A stretch of 14,463 bases of DNA, taken from Oscillospiraceae bacterium (GTDB lineage Bacteria; Bacillota; Clostridia; Oscillospirales; Acutalibacteraceae). Position numbers and translations under genes: made by a program. Below are positions 1 to 7,548 of the stretch, one piece after another. Each line of letters begins with the position of its first letter. Positions within the stretch are counted from its first letter, which is position 1. The notes beneath the pieces are model-generated. The model worked only from the letters and a program-made list of their open reading frames with translations, searched no databases and was not told where the DNA came from. The DNA lies in the NCBI GenBank assembly GCA_009779455.1, contig WREG01000029.1, positions 1 through 14,463 of the forward strand, given 5' to 3'.

Positions 1-709
1 CGGGCAGTTTTATGGCGAATTCCACGCGCTTGCTGTCGCTGATTTCAACATTGATTTCATATTGGCCGGGGGCTAAAATATCGGAAAGCAGTTTTTCAAG
101 CCGCACCTCGCCGTATGTGCCGCGCTCCTTCACGTTGGTCAGCGCGTTTTTCAGGCTCTTTGCGTCGGCGGCGAGGTTTTTCATCTCGCCAAGGCCCTGC
201 TGTACGCTGTCAAGCTGTTTACTGACAAGCTCAAATGACCGGGCAAGCCGCGTTTCAAGGGTTTTTTGCAGTTTTTCGTCCACGACCCCCTGCATCTGCT
301 CCAGCCGCTTTTCGTTGCCCTCCCGCATTTTTTCTATGGCTGCCTCTATTGCCCGCGTCTGCTTTTCGCTCTGCGCAGCGTTTTTTTCGCGCAAATTTTC
401 AAGTGAATCCGTGAGCGTCCGCGTAAGCCGCGACTGATGCTCGTGGTTGCCCTCCACCATGACGGACAGCTTTTCCGCGACCTCGTTTACCCTCTTTGAG
501 ATATCGTCGCGGATGTCCTTTTGAAACTGCGCGTTGTCAAGCCGCCCCCGCTGGAATTCATCGGAGGTGTTCCTTGCTAAAAATTCAATTTTGTCGGACA
601 GGCCGCTGTCTTTGCTCTCCGGCTGTGATTTTTTGAAATAAAAAAGCAGGATGATGACAGCTATATTCAATATAACTGACAAAATTGCGAAATATTCAGA
701 TAAACCCAT
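1..709 (-). CDS. rmuC: RmuC-family DNA recombination protein, N-terminal part (cut by window edge)
   Basis: I translated the minus strand from the ATG at 709-707; 236 complete codons are present and the gene runs off the window at base 1. An N-terminal hydrophobic anchor (about residues 5-24) is followed by a long charged coiled-coil region (about 40-180, rich in E, K, Q and R). Then comes the RmuC signature: a 'QGLGEMKNLA' stretch, 'LKNALTNVKERGTYGEV' and 'ILAPGQYEINVE'. The nuclease-like core that normally follows lies outside the window. RmuC proteins are thought to limit DNA rearrangement between inverted repeats; the biochemistry is poorly known. A ribosome site (AGGGG, about 8 bases upstream) and a consensus promoter sit in front, so it is probably transcribed independently of the LRR gene. 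Family assignment is by motif recognition. Confidence 0.9.
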   Translation of the reverse strand, partial: MGLSEYFAILSVILNIAVIILLFYFKKSQPESKDSGLSDKIEFLARNTSDEFQRGRLDNAQFQKDIRDDISKRVNEVAEKLSVMVEGNHEHQSRLTRTLTDSLENLREKNAAQSEKQTRAIEAAIEKMREGNEKRLEQMQGVVDEKLQKTLETRLARSFELVSKQLDSVQQGLGEMKNLAADAKSLKNALTNVKERGTYGEVRLEKLLSDILAPGQYEINVEISDSKRVEFAIKLP

Positions 710-740
710 ATTTACGCCCCTAACCATAAATTATGCATAG

Positions 741-769
741 ATTATAGCATAAAAAAACCTGGATGTAAA
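741..769 (-). promoter_or_regulatory. Sigma-A-type promoter of rmuC
   Basis: On the minus strand, -35 TTTACA (769-764) and -10 TATAAT (746-741) are separated by exactly 17 bases. It lies about 32 bases upstream of the rmuC ATG, giving a short leader. The -10 is a perfect consensus and the -35 has one mismatch. Confidence 0.8.
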
Positions 770-841
770 TATTGGATAAAGCCTAACCCAAATAAATTGG
801 AAAAGTAAAGATTTTAATTTATAGATGGAAACTGAATGTGC

Positions 842-894
842 CAGCCCCCCCTCCCCGTGCCGCCGTTTCGCGGCGGCACGGGGAGGGGGGGCTG
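842..894. repeat. 24-bp perfect GC-rich inverted repeat (hairpin) between the LRR gene and rmuC
   Basis: Arms at 842-865 and 871-894 are perfect reverse complements around a 5-base loop (TTTCG). The arms carry runs of seven C or G. The hairpin starts 17 bases after the end of the minus-strand LRR gene. On the plus strand it is followed by TATTTTT, as in an intrinsic terminator, but both flanking genes are on the minus strand, where no T-tract follows the stem. It could act as a bidirectional block, an RNA 3'-end stabiliser or a dispersed palindromic repeat. Confidence 0.75.
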
Positions 895-910
895 TATTTT
901 TAGCCGCTTT

Positions 911-2428
911 TTATAAAGATGTTTCCAGCTTCGCGACATAGCGCAGGATCATCCGCGCGTTGGCCGCGTCCACATCGCCGTCGCCCTTTAAATCGGCGGC
1001 TTCATAATATGCGCCGTTAAGCTCATCCAGCTTCGCTACATGGCGCAGGATTGCCCTCGCGTCGGAGGCGTCTATTTCGCCCGTGTCCGTTATGTCGCCT
1101 TTGACGGCAATGACGGCTTCGTCTGTGGCCTTATCGCCGTCCATTAATTTTACGGTCATGCCCGTACACATAAGGGCGTTTTTATCCGTGACCTCCTGCC
1201 CGTCTTTGACGAACACTTTGACATACGGTTTTTCGTTTATGCCGCCCAGCAACCCTTCAAGCGTGACGCCCGCCGCAATGCCGCTTATAAACCCGTTTTC
1301 CGTTTTGTGTTCGGCGGAAGTTATTGTTTCCGGCACTATTTCGCCGTCAAGCAATTCAAAATCAAAGCCGTTATCCAAAGCGTATTGATGCCCGGCGGTA
1401 TCTTTATAGCAGTAGATTTTGAAGTTATCGACAAAACCTACTTCCCCGGCACCGCCATCAACGTAATAATAAATTTTGCCGAAAGCATGATGACCAATTG
1501 ATGATACACTGCTTGGAATGGTAATATATGTCATGTTCGTGCAGGTTATAAATGTTGCGGAATCTATTGAAATTACACTTTCCGGAATAGTTATGCTTGT
1601 GAGCCCGGTGCAACAGTAAAATGCATTATTGCCGATACTTGTCACGCTGTTGGGCATTTCTATATTTGTAAGCCCGCTAAAACACCAAAAAGCATAATCG
1701 TCGATTTTTGTCATGCTATCCGGAAGGGTTACGCTTGTCAGTGAGGCACAATCATTAAACGCCCAGTTGCCGATGGAAGTGACGCCGGCGGGAATCGTAT
1801 AAACCCCTTTTTTTCCCTCCGGGCAAAGTATTAAGCTTGTCAGGCTTTTGTTAAACAAAACCCCTTCAACTGACGCAAAATATAAATTTCCATTGTCTAC
1901 ATTTATCTCTTCAAGAGATGAGCATCCTGAAAAAGCATCAATCTCTATATTTTTTGTGCTTTTAGGGATAGATACGGATTTTAATGATGAACAATTGTAA
2001 AACGCATTATTTCCTATAAAAGTGACACTGTCCGGGATTTTTATGGATTTTAATGATGAACAGCCGTAAAACATCTGATTTGTTATAGAAATGAAACCGT
2101 CCTGAATAATCACGGATTCCAAGGATGAGCATCCGGAAAACGCGTACCAGGATATACGTGTGATCCCTTTTTCAATTGTTACCGATTTTATTTTATTTTT
2201 ATATGGAGACCAGGGTAGATCAAAACTTTCTATGTTTCCTGAACCTTTAATTACAAGATGCCCGTCATCATATAGAATCCATGAGGAGTTTAGACCGAAG
2301 CCGTCGCCGCACTCGCCGGAATCGACGACATTTGCCGCGCCCGCGTTAAACGCCATAAGCGGGAAACAGCACAGCAGCATTGCCGCCGCCAGCATAACCG
2401 CGCAGATTGGTCTTGCCTTGATTTTCAT
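911..2428 (-). CDS. Secreted BspA-like leucine-rich-repeat protein with C-terminal dockerin
   Basis: 505 residues. A signal peptide is clear (positive start, hydrophobic core, AFNAGA-A cleavage near residue 31). Residues about 34-70 match the N-terminal cap typical of BspA-like proteins ('ILYDDGHLVIKGSG'). About 70-325 hold LRR_5 repeats of about 23 residues, pattern 'F.GCSSL.S..IP.SVTSIG..AF'. A linker module (about 370-443, containing 'AAGVTLEGLLGGI' and 'CTGMTVKLMDGD') precedes a two-repeat type I dockerin (444-505), seen as 'DASDARAILRHVAKL' and 'DAANARMILRYVAKL'. Such proteins are exported and may attach to a cohesin scaffold or act in adhesion; the partner is not in the window. Both dockerin calcium loops depart from the usual D-x-N-x-D-G pattern (DITDTG and DLKGDG). 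The start is supported by GGAGGAAAG 4 bases before the ATG. Confidence 0.9.
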   Translation of the reverse strand: MKIKARPICAVMLAAAMLLCCFPLMAFNAGAANVVDSGECGDGFGLNSSWILYDDGHLVIKGSGNIESFDLPWSPYKNKIKSVTIEKGITRISWYAFSGCSSLESVIIQDGFISITNQMFYGCSSLKSIKIPDSVTFIGNNAFYNCSSLKSVSIPKSTKNIEIDAFSGCSSLEEINVDNGNLYFASVEGVLFNKSLTSLILCPEGKKGVYTIPAGVTSIGNWAFNDCASLTSVTLPDSMTKIDDYAFWCFSGLTNIEMPNSVTSIGNNAFYCCTGLTSITIPESVISIDSATFITCTNMTYITIPSSVSSIGHHAFGKIYYYVDGGAGEVGFVDNFKIYCYKDTAGHQYALDNGFDFELLDGEIVPETITSAEHKTENGFISGIAAGVTLEGLLGGINEKPYVKVFVKDGQEVTDKNALMCTGMTVKLMDGDKATDEAVIAVKGDITDTGEIDASDARAILRHVAKLDELNGAYYEAADLKGDGDVDAANARMILRYVAKLETSL

Positions 2429-2501
2429 AAACTTTCCTCCATTTTTTCACAGCCGTTTGCCCGAAAAAGCACACATTTCCGGACGGCCTGTTTTATGGAT
2501 T

Positions 2502-2530
2502 ATTTTAGAATAAAATAAGCAAAAAGTCAA
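2502..2530 (-). promoter_or_regulatory. Sigma-A-type promoter of the LRR/dockerin gene
   Basis: Minus strand: -35 TTGACT (2530-2525), 17-base spacer, -10 TAAAAT (2507-2502). Initiation near 2495 would give a leader of about 65 bases before the ATG at 2428. One mismatch to consensus in each hexamer. Confidence 0.7.
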
Positions 2531-2594
2531 TAATTTTTTTTTGTAAAGCTAATATACATTAAATAAAAGTTAAAAATGATAGAGGGTAACAATT

Positions 2595-3230
2595 TTGTTC
2601 CGAAAAAACCAAAGGTTCGCGAAAAGAAACATATTTTTTTACAGGCTCTTTGCCGTGCTGGCTGCCGCGTTGACGCTGCTCGTGCTGTCTGACGCGTACA
2701 CCGCCCCGGTTTTCAAGGCCTACGCCGAGGCGCAGGCTAATATAATCGCGTCGGGCGCCGTAAACAGCGCGATAATTGATTTTATGGCGGAAAATGCCGT
2801 AGCTTACGGCGATTTGGTGAGCATCGAAAAGGACGGCGAAGGCAAAGTGGCAGCACTCAAAACGGACAGCCTTGAAGCGAACCGCATAAAAGCCGATATA
2901 GCCATGAAAATCACGGATTACATAAGCAAAACGGACAGGCGGCAGATAGCAATCCCCATAGGCACCCTTTCAGGCGTTGACTACCTTGCGGGCAGGGGGC
3001 CGAGGGTCAAGTTTTATTTGTCCGTTTCATGCACCGCAAGCGCCAATCTAGCGGACAAATTCGAATCGGCGGGCATAAACCAGACAAGGCACCAGCTGAT
3101 CCTTGAAACGGCAACGATAGTATACGCACTGACCCCCGGCAGGGTAAACTCGACCACGGTCAGCACAAACATAATAATCGCCGAAACAATAATATTCGGG
3201 GCGGTGCCTTTAGTAGGGGTTAGGGGTTAG
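2595..3230 (+). CDS. yunB: Sporulation protein YunB family
   Basis: 211 residues from a TTG start, with AGAGGG about 8 bases upstream. A short basic N-terminus is followed by one membrane segment (about residues 16-33); the rest would lie outside the cytoplasm. Family features are the 'AEAQANIIASGAVNSAI' helix after the anchor, 'KADIAMKITDYI', 'QIAIPIGTLSGVDYLAGRGP', and a C-terminal stretch with 'STNIIIAETIIFGAVP'. In Bacillus subtilis YunB is made in the mother cell and is needed for efficient sporulation; its exact role is unknown. The last residues (LVGVRG) are encoded by a G-rich telomere-like repeat, so the native tail may have been replaced or shortened. No convincing promoter was found; the gap to the divergent LRR gene is 166 bases. 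Confidence 0.87.
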   Translation: MFRKNQRFAKRNIFFYRLFAVLAAALTLLVLSDAYTAPVFKAYAEAQANIIASGAVNSAIIDFMAENAVAYGDLVSIEKDGEGKVAALKTDSLEANRIKADIAMKITDYISKTDRRQIAIPIGTLSGVDYLAGRGPRVKFYLSVSCTASANLADKFESAGINQTRHQLILETATIVYALTPGRVNSTTVSTNIIIAETIIFGAVPLVGVRG

Positions 3231-3241
3231 GGTCTTAGGGG
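3216..3241 (+). repeat. Telomere-like G-rich repeat, candidate G-quadruplex, over the yunB stop codon
   Basis: Four G-runs (3216-3219, 3223-3226, 3230-3232, 3238-3241) are separated by loops TTA, TTA and TCTTA. This fits the standard four-tract G-quadruplex pattern on the coding strand. The yunB stop (TAG, 3228-3230) lies inside it. Whether it folds is unknown. Confidence 0.65.
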
Positions 3242-3279
3242 AGGATATTGCGATTTTCCGGGAAATAGATATGAAAATA

Positions 3280-3311
3280 AAAAAATGCGACTAAAAATAG
3301 TTGCATTTTTT
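3280..3311 (+). terminator. A/T-flanked hairpin after yunB, overlapping the hicA -35 box
   Basis: Arms 3280-3292 and 3299-3311 pair over 13 positions (one G-U) around a 6-base loop AAAAAT. The right arm ends in a T-run that continues as TGTTTGTTT, so the element can act as an intrinsic terminator for yunB and, by symmetry, on the other strand. Its right arm contains the -35 box of the next promoter, so it may instead, or also, be an operator. Confidence 0.6.
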
Positions 3312-3329
3312 GTTTGTTTAGGATATAAT
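3301..3329 (+). promoter_or_regulatory. Sigma-A-type promoter of hicA-hicB-ligA
   Basis: -35 TTGCAT (3301-3306), 17-base spacer, -10 TATAAT (3324-3329, perfect). Initiation is expected near 3336, right at the Shine-Dalgarno sequence AGGCGGTGA (3336-3344), so the leader would be only about 14 bases before the TTG start at 3350. It is the only strong promoter seen upstream of ligA. Confidence 0.8.
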
Positions 3330-3349
3330 AAATATAGGCGGTGATATAT

Positions 3350-3604
3350 TTGAGCAGAAAAGAAAAATTGTTAAAACGGTTGCTTTCCCGTCCGGTTGAT
3401 TTTACATTTGAAGAATTAGTCACGCTTCTCGGTCAATTTGGATATTTTAATACAAGCGCGGGTAAAACAGGAGGGTCAAGGGTTGCGTTTTCAGATGGCG
3501 GGGGCGATTATATTCGGCTCCATAAACCGCACCCCAGGAATATTTTAAAGCAGTATCAATTAGACGATATTATAACTGCATTAAAAGAAAGGAACTTATT
3601 ATGA
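3350..3604 (+). CDS. hicA: HicA-family toxin (putative mRNA interferase)
   Basis: 84 residues from the TTG at 3350. I prefer this start to the in-frame GTG at 3341 because AGGCGGTGA (3336-3344) is a near-perfect ribosome site ending 5 bases before the TTG, and because family members begin 'SRKEKLL'. Family features are the N-terminal helix, 'FTFEELVTLLGQFGY', the central 'GGSRVAF' strand, and 'LHKPHPRNILKQYQLDDII' near the C-terminus. HicA proteins have a small dsRNA-binding-like fold and cleave mRNA until bound by HicB. In classic HicA the catalytic histidine follows GS; here that position is Arg44, while His58 and His61 are present, as in another branch of the family. The stop overlaps the hicB start by 4 bases (ATGA), implying translational coupling. 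Confidence 0.87.
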   Translation: MSRKEKLLKRLLSRPVDFTFEELVTLLGQFGYFNTSAGKTGGSRVAFSDGGGDYIRLHKPHPRNILKQYQLDDIITALKERNLL

Positions 3605-3936
3605 ATAATTACCTTCATTACAAAAATTATATAGGAAGCGTCGAATTTTCAGAAGAGGACGCCGTTTTTCACGGCAAAGTGGCCGGCATTAAATCATTGA
3701 TATCTTTTGAAGGTGAAAGCGTCAAAGACCTTATCGAAGATTTTCATTACGCGGTTGACGAATACTTTGACTTCTGCGCGCAAAACGGCAAACATCCCGA
3801 AAAGCCGTTTAAAGGTTCTTTTAATGTGCGAATCGGCGCTGATTTGCACCGTAGAGCCACTTTGACAGCGTCAGCACACGGAGTATCGCTGAATACGCTT
3901 GTGGAAAACGCGATCCGTCAGGCTGTTAACCAATAA
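3601..3936 (+). CDS. hicB: HicB-family antitoxin with ribbon-helix-helix DNA-binding tail
   Basis: 111 residues. The N-terminal half (about 1-70) is a HicB partial RNase-H-like fold: 'YKNYIGSVEFSEEDAVFHGKV', then 'ISFEGESVKDLIEDFHYAVDEYFDFC'. The C-terminal part (about 73-111) is a ribbon-helix-helix segment: a 'GSFNVRIGADLHRRA' strand and helix, then 'GVSLNTLVENAIRQAV'. The antitoxin should bind and block HicA and repress the operon promoter; the inverted repeat at 3280-3311 is a candidate operator. The start ATG (3601) follows AAAGGAA (3588-3594) inside hicA and overlaps the toxin stop. Its own stop is 15 bases before ligA, so all three genes are probably on one transcript. Confidence 0.9.
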   Translation: MNNYLHYKNYIGSVEFSEEDAVFHGKVAGIKSLISFEGESVKDLIEDFHYAVDEYFDFCAQNGKHPEKPFKGSFNVRIGADLHRRATLTASAHGVSLNTLVENAIRQAVNQ

Positions 3937-3951
3937 AAAGGGGAAAATTAA

Positions 3952-5961
<2,010 letters not shown>

Positions 5962-6078
5962 CGCATATATTTCTCGAAGTATTCGTTATAGGCAACCTCT
6001 AAAAACCCCGTTTCGCGTCTATGCGGCTAAAATCCCGCTGTCGCCATCAAAAACCTCATCGGCCGATTTTAATCCTTG

Positions 6079-6133
6079 AAAAAAAGAAAATGAGCCGGAA
6101 TCCGGCATTGAAAAATTACCGAATTCCGGCTCA
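6079..6133 (-). terminator. Distal hairpin with T-rich tail downstream of spoVT
   Basis: Arms 6091-6101 and 6123-6133 are 11-bp perfect reverse complements (TGAGCCGGAAT and ATTCCGGCTCA) with a 21-base loop. On the minus strand the stem is followed by a T-rich run (TTTTCTTTTTTT, 6090-6079). The long loop is atypical. It may be a back-up terminator or a repeat end that also stops ligA transcripts. Confidence 0.5.
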
Positions 6134-6268
6134 CAAATCAGAAAACACGAAAAAGCCTAACATTGTCACATCACATATAAACTCATTGCGATAGGCAACA
6201 AAGATGACACGCAGGATGTTTCGTAATTTTTACAGAGACGGTAATTTTTATATAATATGGGAAGCGCA

Positions 6269-6314
6269 CGAAAGAACCGTCCCCGTTTATTCGAAAGAAC
6301 CGTCCCCGTTTATT
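6269..6314. repeat. 23-bp perfect tandem duplication with a GAACCGTCCCC core
   Basis: Two identical adjacent 23-base units, 6269-6291 and 6292-6314, each containing AAGAACCGTCCCCG. From memory, reverse-complement GGGGACGGTTCTTT motifs recur between genes in many Clostridia and Bacilli, sometimes near IS200-like transposases. No transposase is present here. Confidence 0.75.
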
Positions 6315-6316
6315 CT

Positions 6317-6346
6317 AAAAACGGGCGGATATAAAAACCCGCCCGT
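6317..6346 (-). terminator. Intrinsic terminator of spoVT
   Basis: Arms ACGGGCGG (6321-6328) and CCGCCCGT (6339-6346) form an 8-bp GC-rich stem with a 10-base loop. On the minus strand the stem is followed by TTTT (6320-6317). It begins 7 bases after the spoVT stop codon. Confidence 0.8.
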
Positions 6347-6352
6347 GCAATT

Positions 6353-6892
6353 TTATTCTTCCGTCTGCTTCCCGAGGAACGAAGCCGCGACCTGCGTCAG
6401 CTTGATTTCCGTCCGGGTAGGGGCAGTCCCGCTTTCGTTGAAGAGAAGCGCCACCGCGCCTGAGATGTCGCCGCTGCCGATTATGGGGTAGGCCACCGCC
6501 GCGTTGCGGTCAAGGCCGTCAACGGGCATCATGGGGGGCGTATCGGCTGACGCGATATAGCTTGAACGGTTTTCCATTATAGATTCAAGCTGCGGCGTGA
6601 TATGCTTGTCCATTGTGTCCTTTTTCGGCAGCCCGACGCAGGATATGACGTGATCCCTGTCGGTTATCACAACGGGCATATTCGTCGCCCTGTATAAAAC
6701 CTCCGCATATTGCGAGGTGAATTCCGAAAGCTCGCCCATTGGCGAATATTTTTTAAAGATGACCTCGCCGTCCGTATCCGTATAAATCTCCAAAGGGTCT
6801 CCCTCGCGGATACGCATGGTTCTCCTTATCTCTTTTGGTATAACTACGCGGCCTAAGTCATCGATCCTTCTGACAATTCCTGTTGCCTTCAT
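6353..6892 (-). CDS. spoVT: Stage V sporulation protein T, AbrB-type regulator
   Basis: 179 residues, matching the usual length. Residues 1-50 are the AbrB-like swapped-hairpin DNA-binding domain ('KATGIVRRIDDLGRVVIPKE', then 'RTMRIREGDPLEI'). Residues about 55-175 are a GAF-like sensor domain ('MPVVITDRDHVISCVG', 'YPIIGSGDISGAVALL', ending 'TEIKLTQVAASFLGKQ'). In Bacillus SpoVT acts in the forespore to activate or repress sigma-G genes needed for coat, cortex and germination. AGGAGG lies 7 bases before the ATG. A terminator follows directly. It is downstream of the DUF1934 gene with no clear terminator between, so read-through is possible in addition to its own promoter. Confidence 0.96.
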   Translation of the reverse strand: MKATGIVRRIDDLGRVVIPKEIRRTMRIREGDPLEIYTDTDGEVIFKKYSPMGELSEFTSQYAEVLYRATNMPVVITDRDHVISCVGLPKKDTMDKHITPQLESIMENRSSYIASADTPPMMPVDGLDRNAAVAYPIIGSGDISGAVALLFNESGTAPTRTEIKLTQVAASFLGKQTEE

Positions 6893-6918
6893 GTGTATTC
6901 CTCCTAAAATTTATAACG

Positions 6919-6936
6919 ATGGCGCTGCGGCGCCAT
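6919..6936 (-). promoter_or_regulatory. Small perfect hairpin in the spoVT leader
   Basis: ATGGCGC (6919-6925) and GCGCCAT (6930-6936) form a 7-bp stem with a 4-base loop. It lies about 15 bases upstream of the spoVT ribosome site. It could tune RNA stability or translation; no known riboswitch was recognised. Confidence 0.4.
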
Positions 6937-7023
6937 TTGGCATTATTTGTTGCCGGTATTGCCGTTTTCAAAAGCTATTGTTTGCAATAAAGACAAAAAT
7001 ATGCTAAAAAGCCCCATGTGTAT

Positions 7024-7051
7024 ATTATACCAAAAAAAATATAAAAATCAA
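7024..7051 (-). promoter_or_regulatory. Candidate promoter of spoVT with extended -10
   Basis: Minus strand: -35 TTGATT (7051-7046), 16-base spacer, TGG directly before -10 TATAAT (7029-7024). It would give a leader of about 125 bases. Bacillus spoVT is read by sigma-G; I saw no convincing sigma-G site, so this vegetative-type promoter is tentative. Confidence 0.5.
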
Positions 7052-7068
7052 ATAACAAGTCTATTAAA

Positions 7069-7491
7069 TTAATTGTACGAATTAACTTTTACCGTTATTT
7101 CGTTTTCGGCGGCGTAGCCGGAGTCGTAGTCAACAGTATATTTCATTTTCAGCATCCCGCCGTTTTCGTCCATGTCTGAATTTACCGATTTTGCGTATAT
7201 CCCGACCATAAAATCGCCGTACGGCGTGATGTAATGGCAACTGTGCCTTTTGTCCTGTTCGATTATAAGCTCGGAATAATATGCGCCCTTTCGCAGCATG
7301 GTGACGCAGCGTTTGTCCTTGACGTGAAGCACCGTATTGCACACATTCCCGCCGTCAAAGCATTCGGGGAACTCTATTTTGTAATCCATCGGGCTGCCTT
7401 TAAAACACCCGGCCGTCGTAATGTCAACCCCTTCGCTTTCAAAAGCGGAGCGCTGGCGGTCTTTTATCCTTATTAATACGTCTTTTTTCAT
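7069..7491 (-). CDS. DUF1934 (YwiB-like) beta-barrel protein
   Basis: 140 residues, soluble, no signal peptide. The pattern 'KKDVLIRIKDRQ' at the start, 'VLHVKDKRCVTMLRKGAYYSELIIEQDKRHSCHY', 'TPYGDFMVGIYAKSV' and a C-terminal 'LKMKYTVDYDSGYAAENEITVKV' fits DUF1934, a small calycin-like barrel family found beside cell-wall or arginyl-tRNA synthetase genes in Firmicutes. Its biochemical function is unknown. It lies 57 bases downstream of ddl on the same strand with no terminator between, so the two probably share a transcript. The ribosome site is weak: AAGGG lies about 14 bases upstream of the ATG. Confidence 0.75.
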   Translation of the reverse strand: MKKDVLIRIKDRQRSAFESEGVDITTAGCFKGSPMDYKIEFPECFDGGNVCNTVLHVKDKRCVTMLRKGAYYSELIIEQDKRHSCHYITPYGDFMVGIYAKSVNSDMDENGGMLKMKYTVDYDSGYAAENEITVKVNSYN

Positions 7492-7548
7492 TATTATGTA
7501 TTTATCCCTTATATTATATTTAATTTCCGTAGGGGCGGGCTGTAACGC

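Larger units (their letters stand above)
5962..6352. other. Non-coding gap between convergent ligA and spoVT
   Basis: I see no credible gene here. The 95-codon plus-strand frame starting at 6204 mostly overlaps spoVT antisense and lacks protein-like composition. The gap holds two hairpins oriented for the minus strand, a 23-base tandem duplication, and the 9-mer ATAGGCAAC twice in the same direction (5988-5996 and 6191-6199). The bases after the first copy (CTCTAAAAACC) resemble insertion-sequence end remnants, but I cannot name a family. Confidence 0.6.

Noticed and set aside
12..437. 141-codon plus-strand reading frame at the left edge
   Set aside because: It is antisense to rmuC, which has clear family motifs, a ribosome site and a promoter. 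The plus-strand product is serine- and phenylalanine-rich and not protein-like.
2541..2569. Promoter for yunB (TTGTAA, 17 bases, TAAAAG)
   Set aside because: Both boxes are weak, and a sporulation sigma-E site would be expected; no clear sigma-E match was found either.
3862..3890. Possible internal ligA promoter within hicB (TTGACA at 3862-3867)
   Set aside because: The -35 is perfect, but 16-18 bases downstream there is only TATCGC-like sequence, a poor -10. It cannot be excluded without RNA mapping.
6058..6070. ATCGGCCGAT palindrome followed by T's as a ligA terminator
   Set aside because: It is a 10-base palindrome with no room for a loop, so it would not form a stable RNA hairpin.
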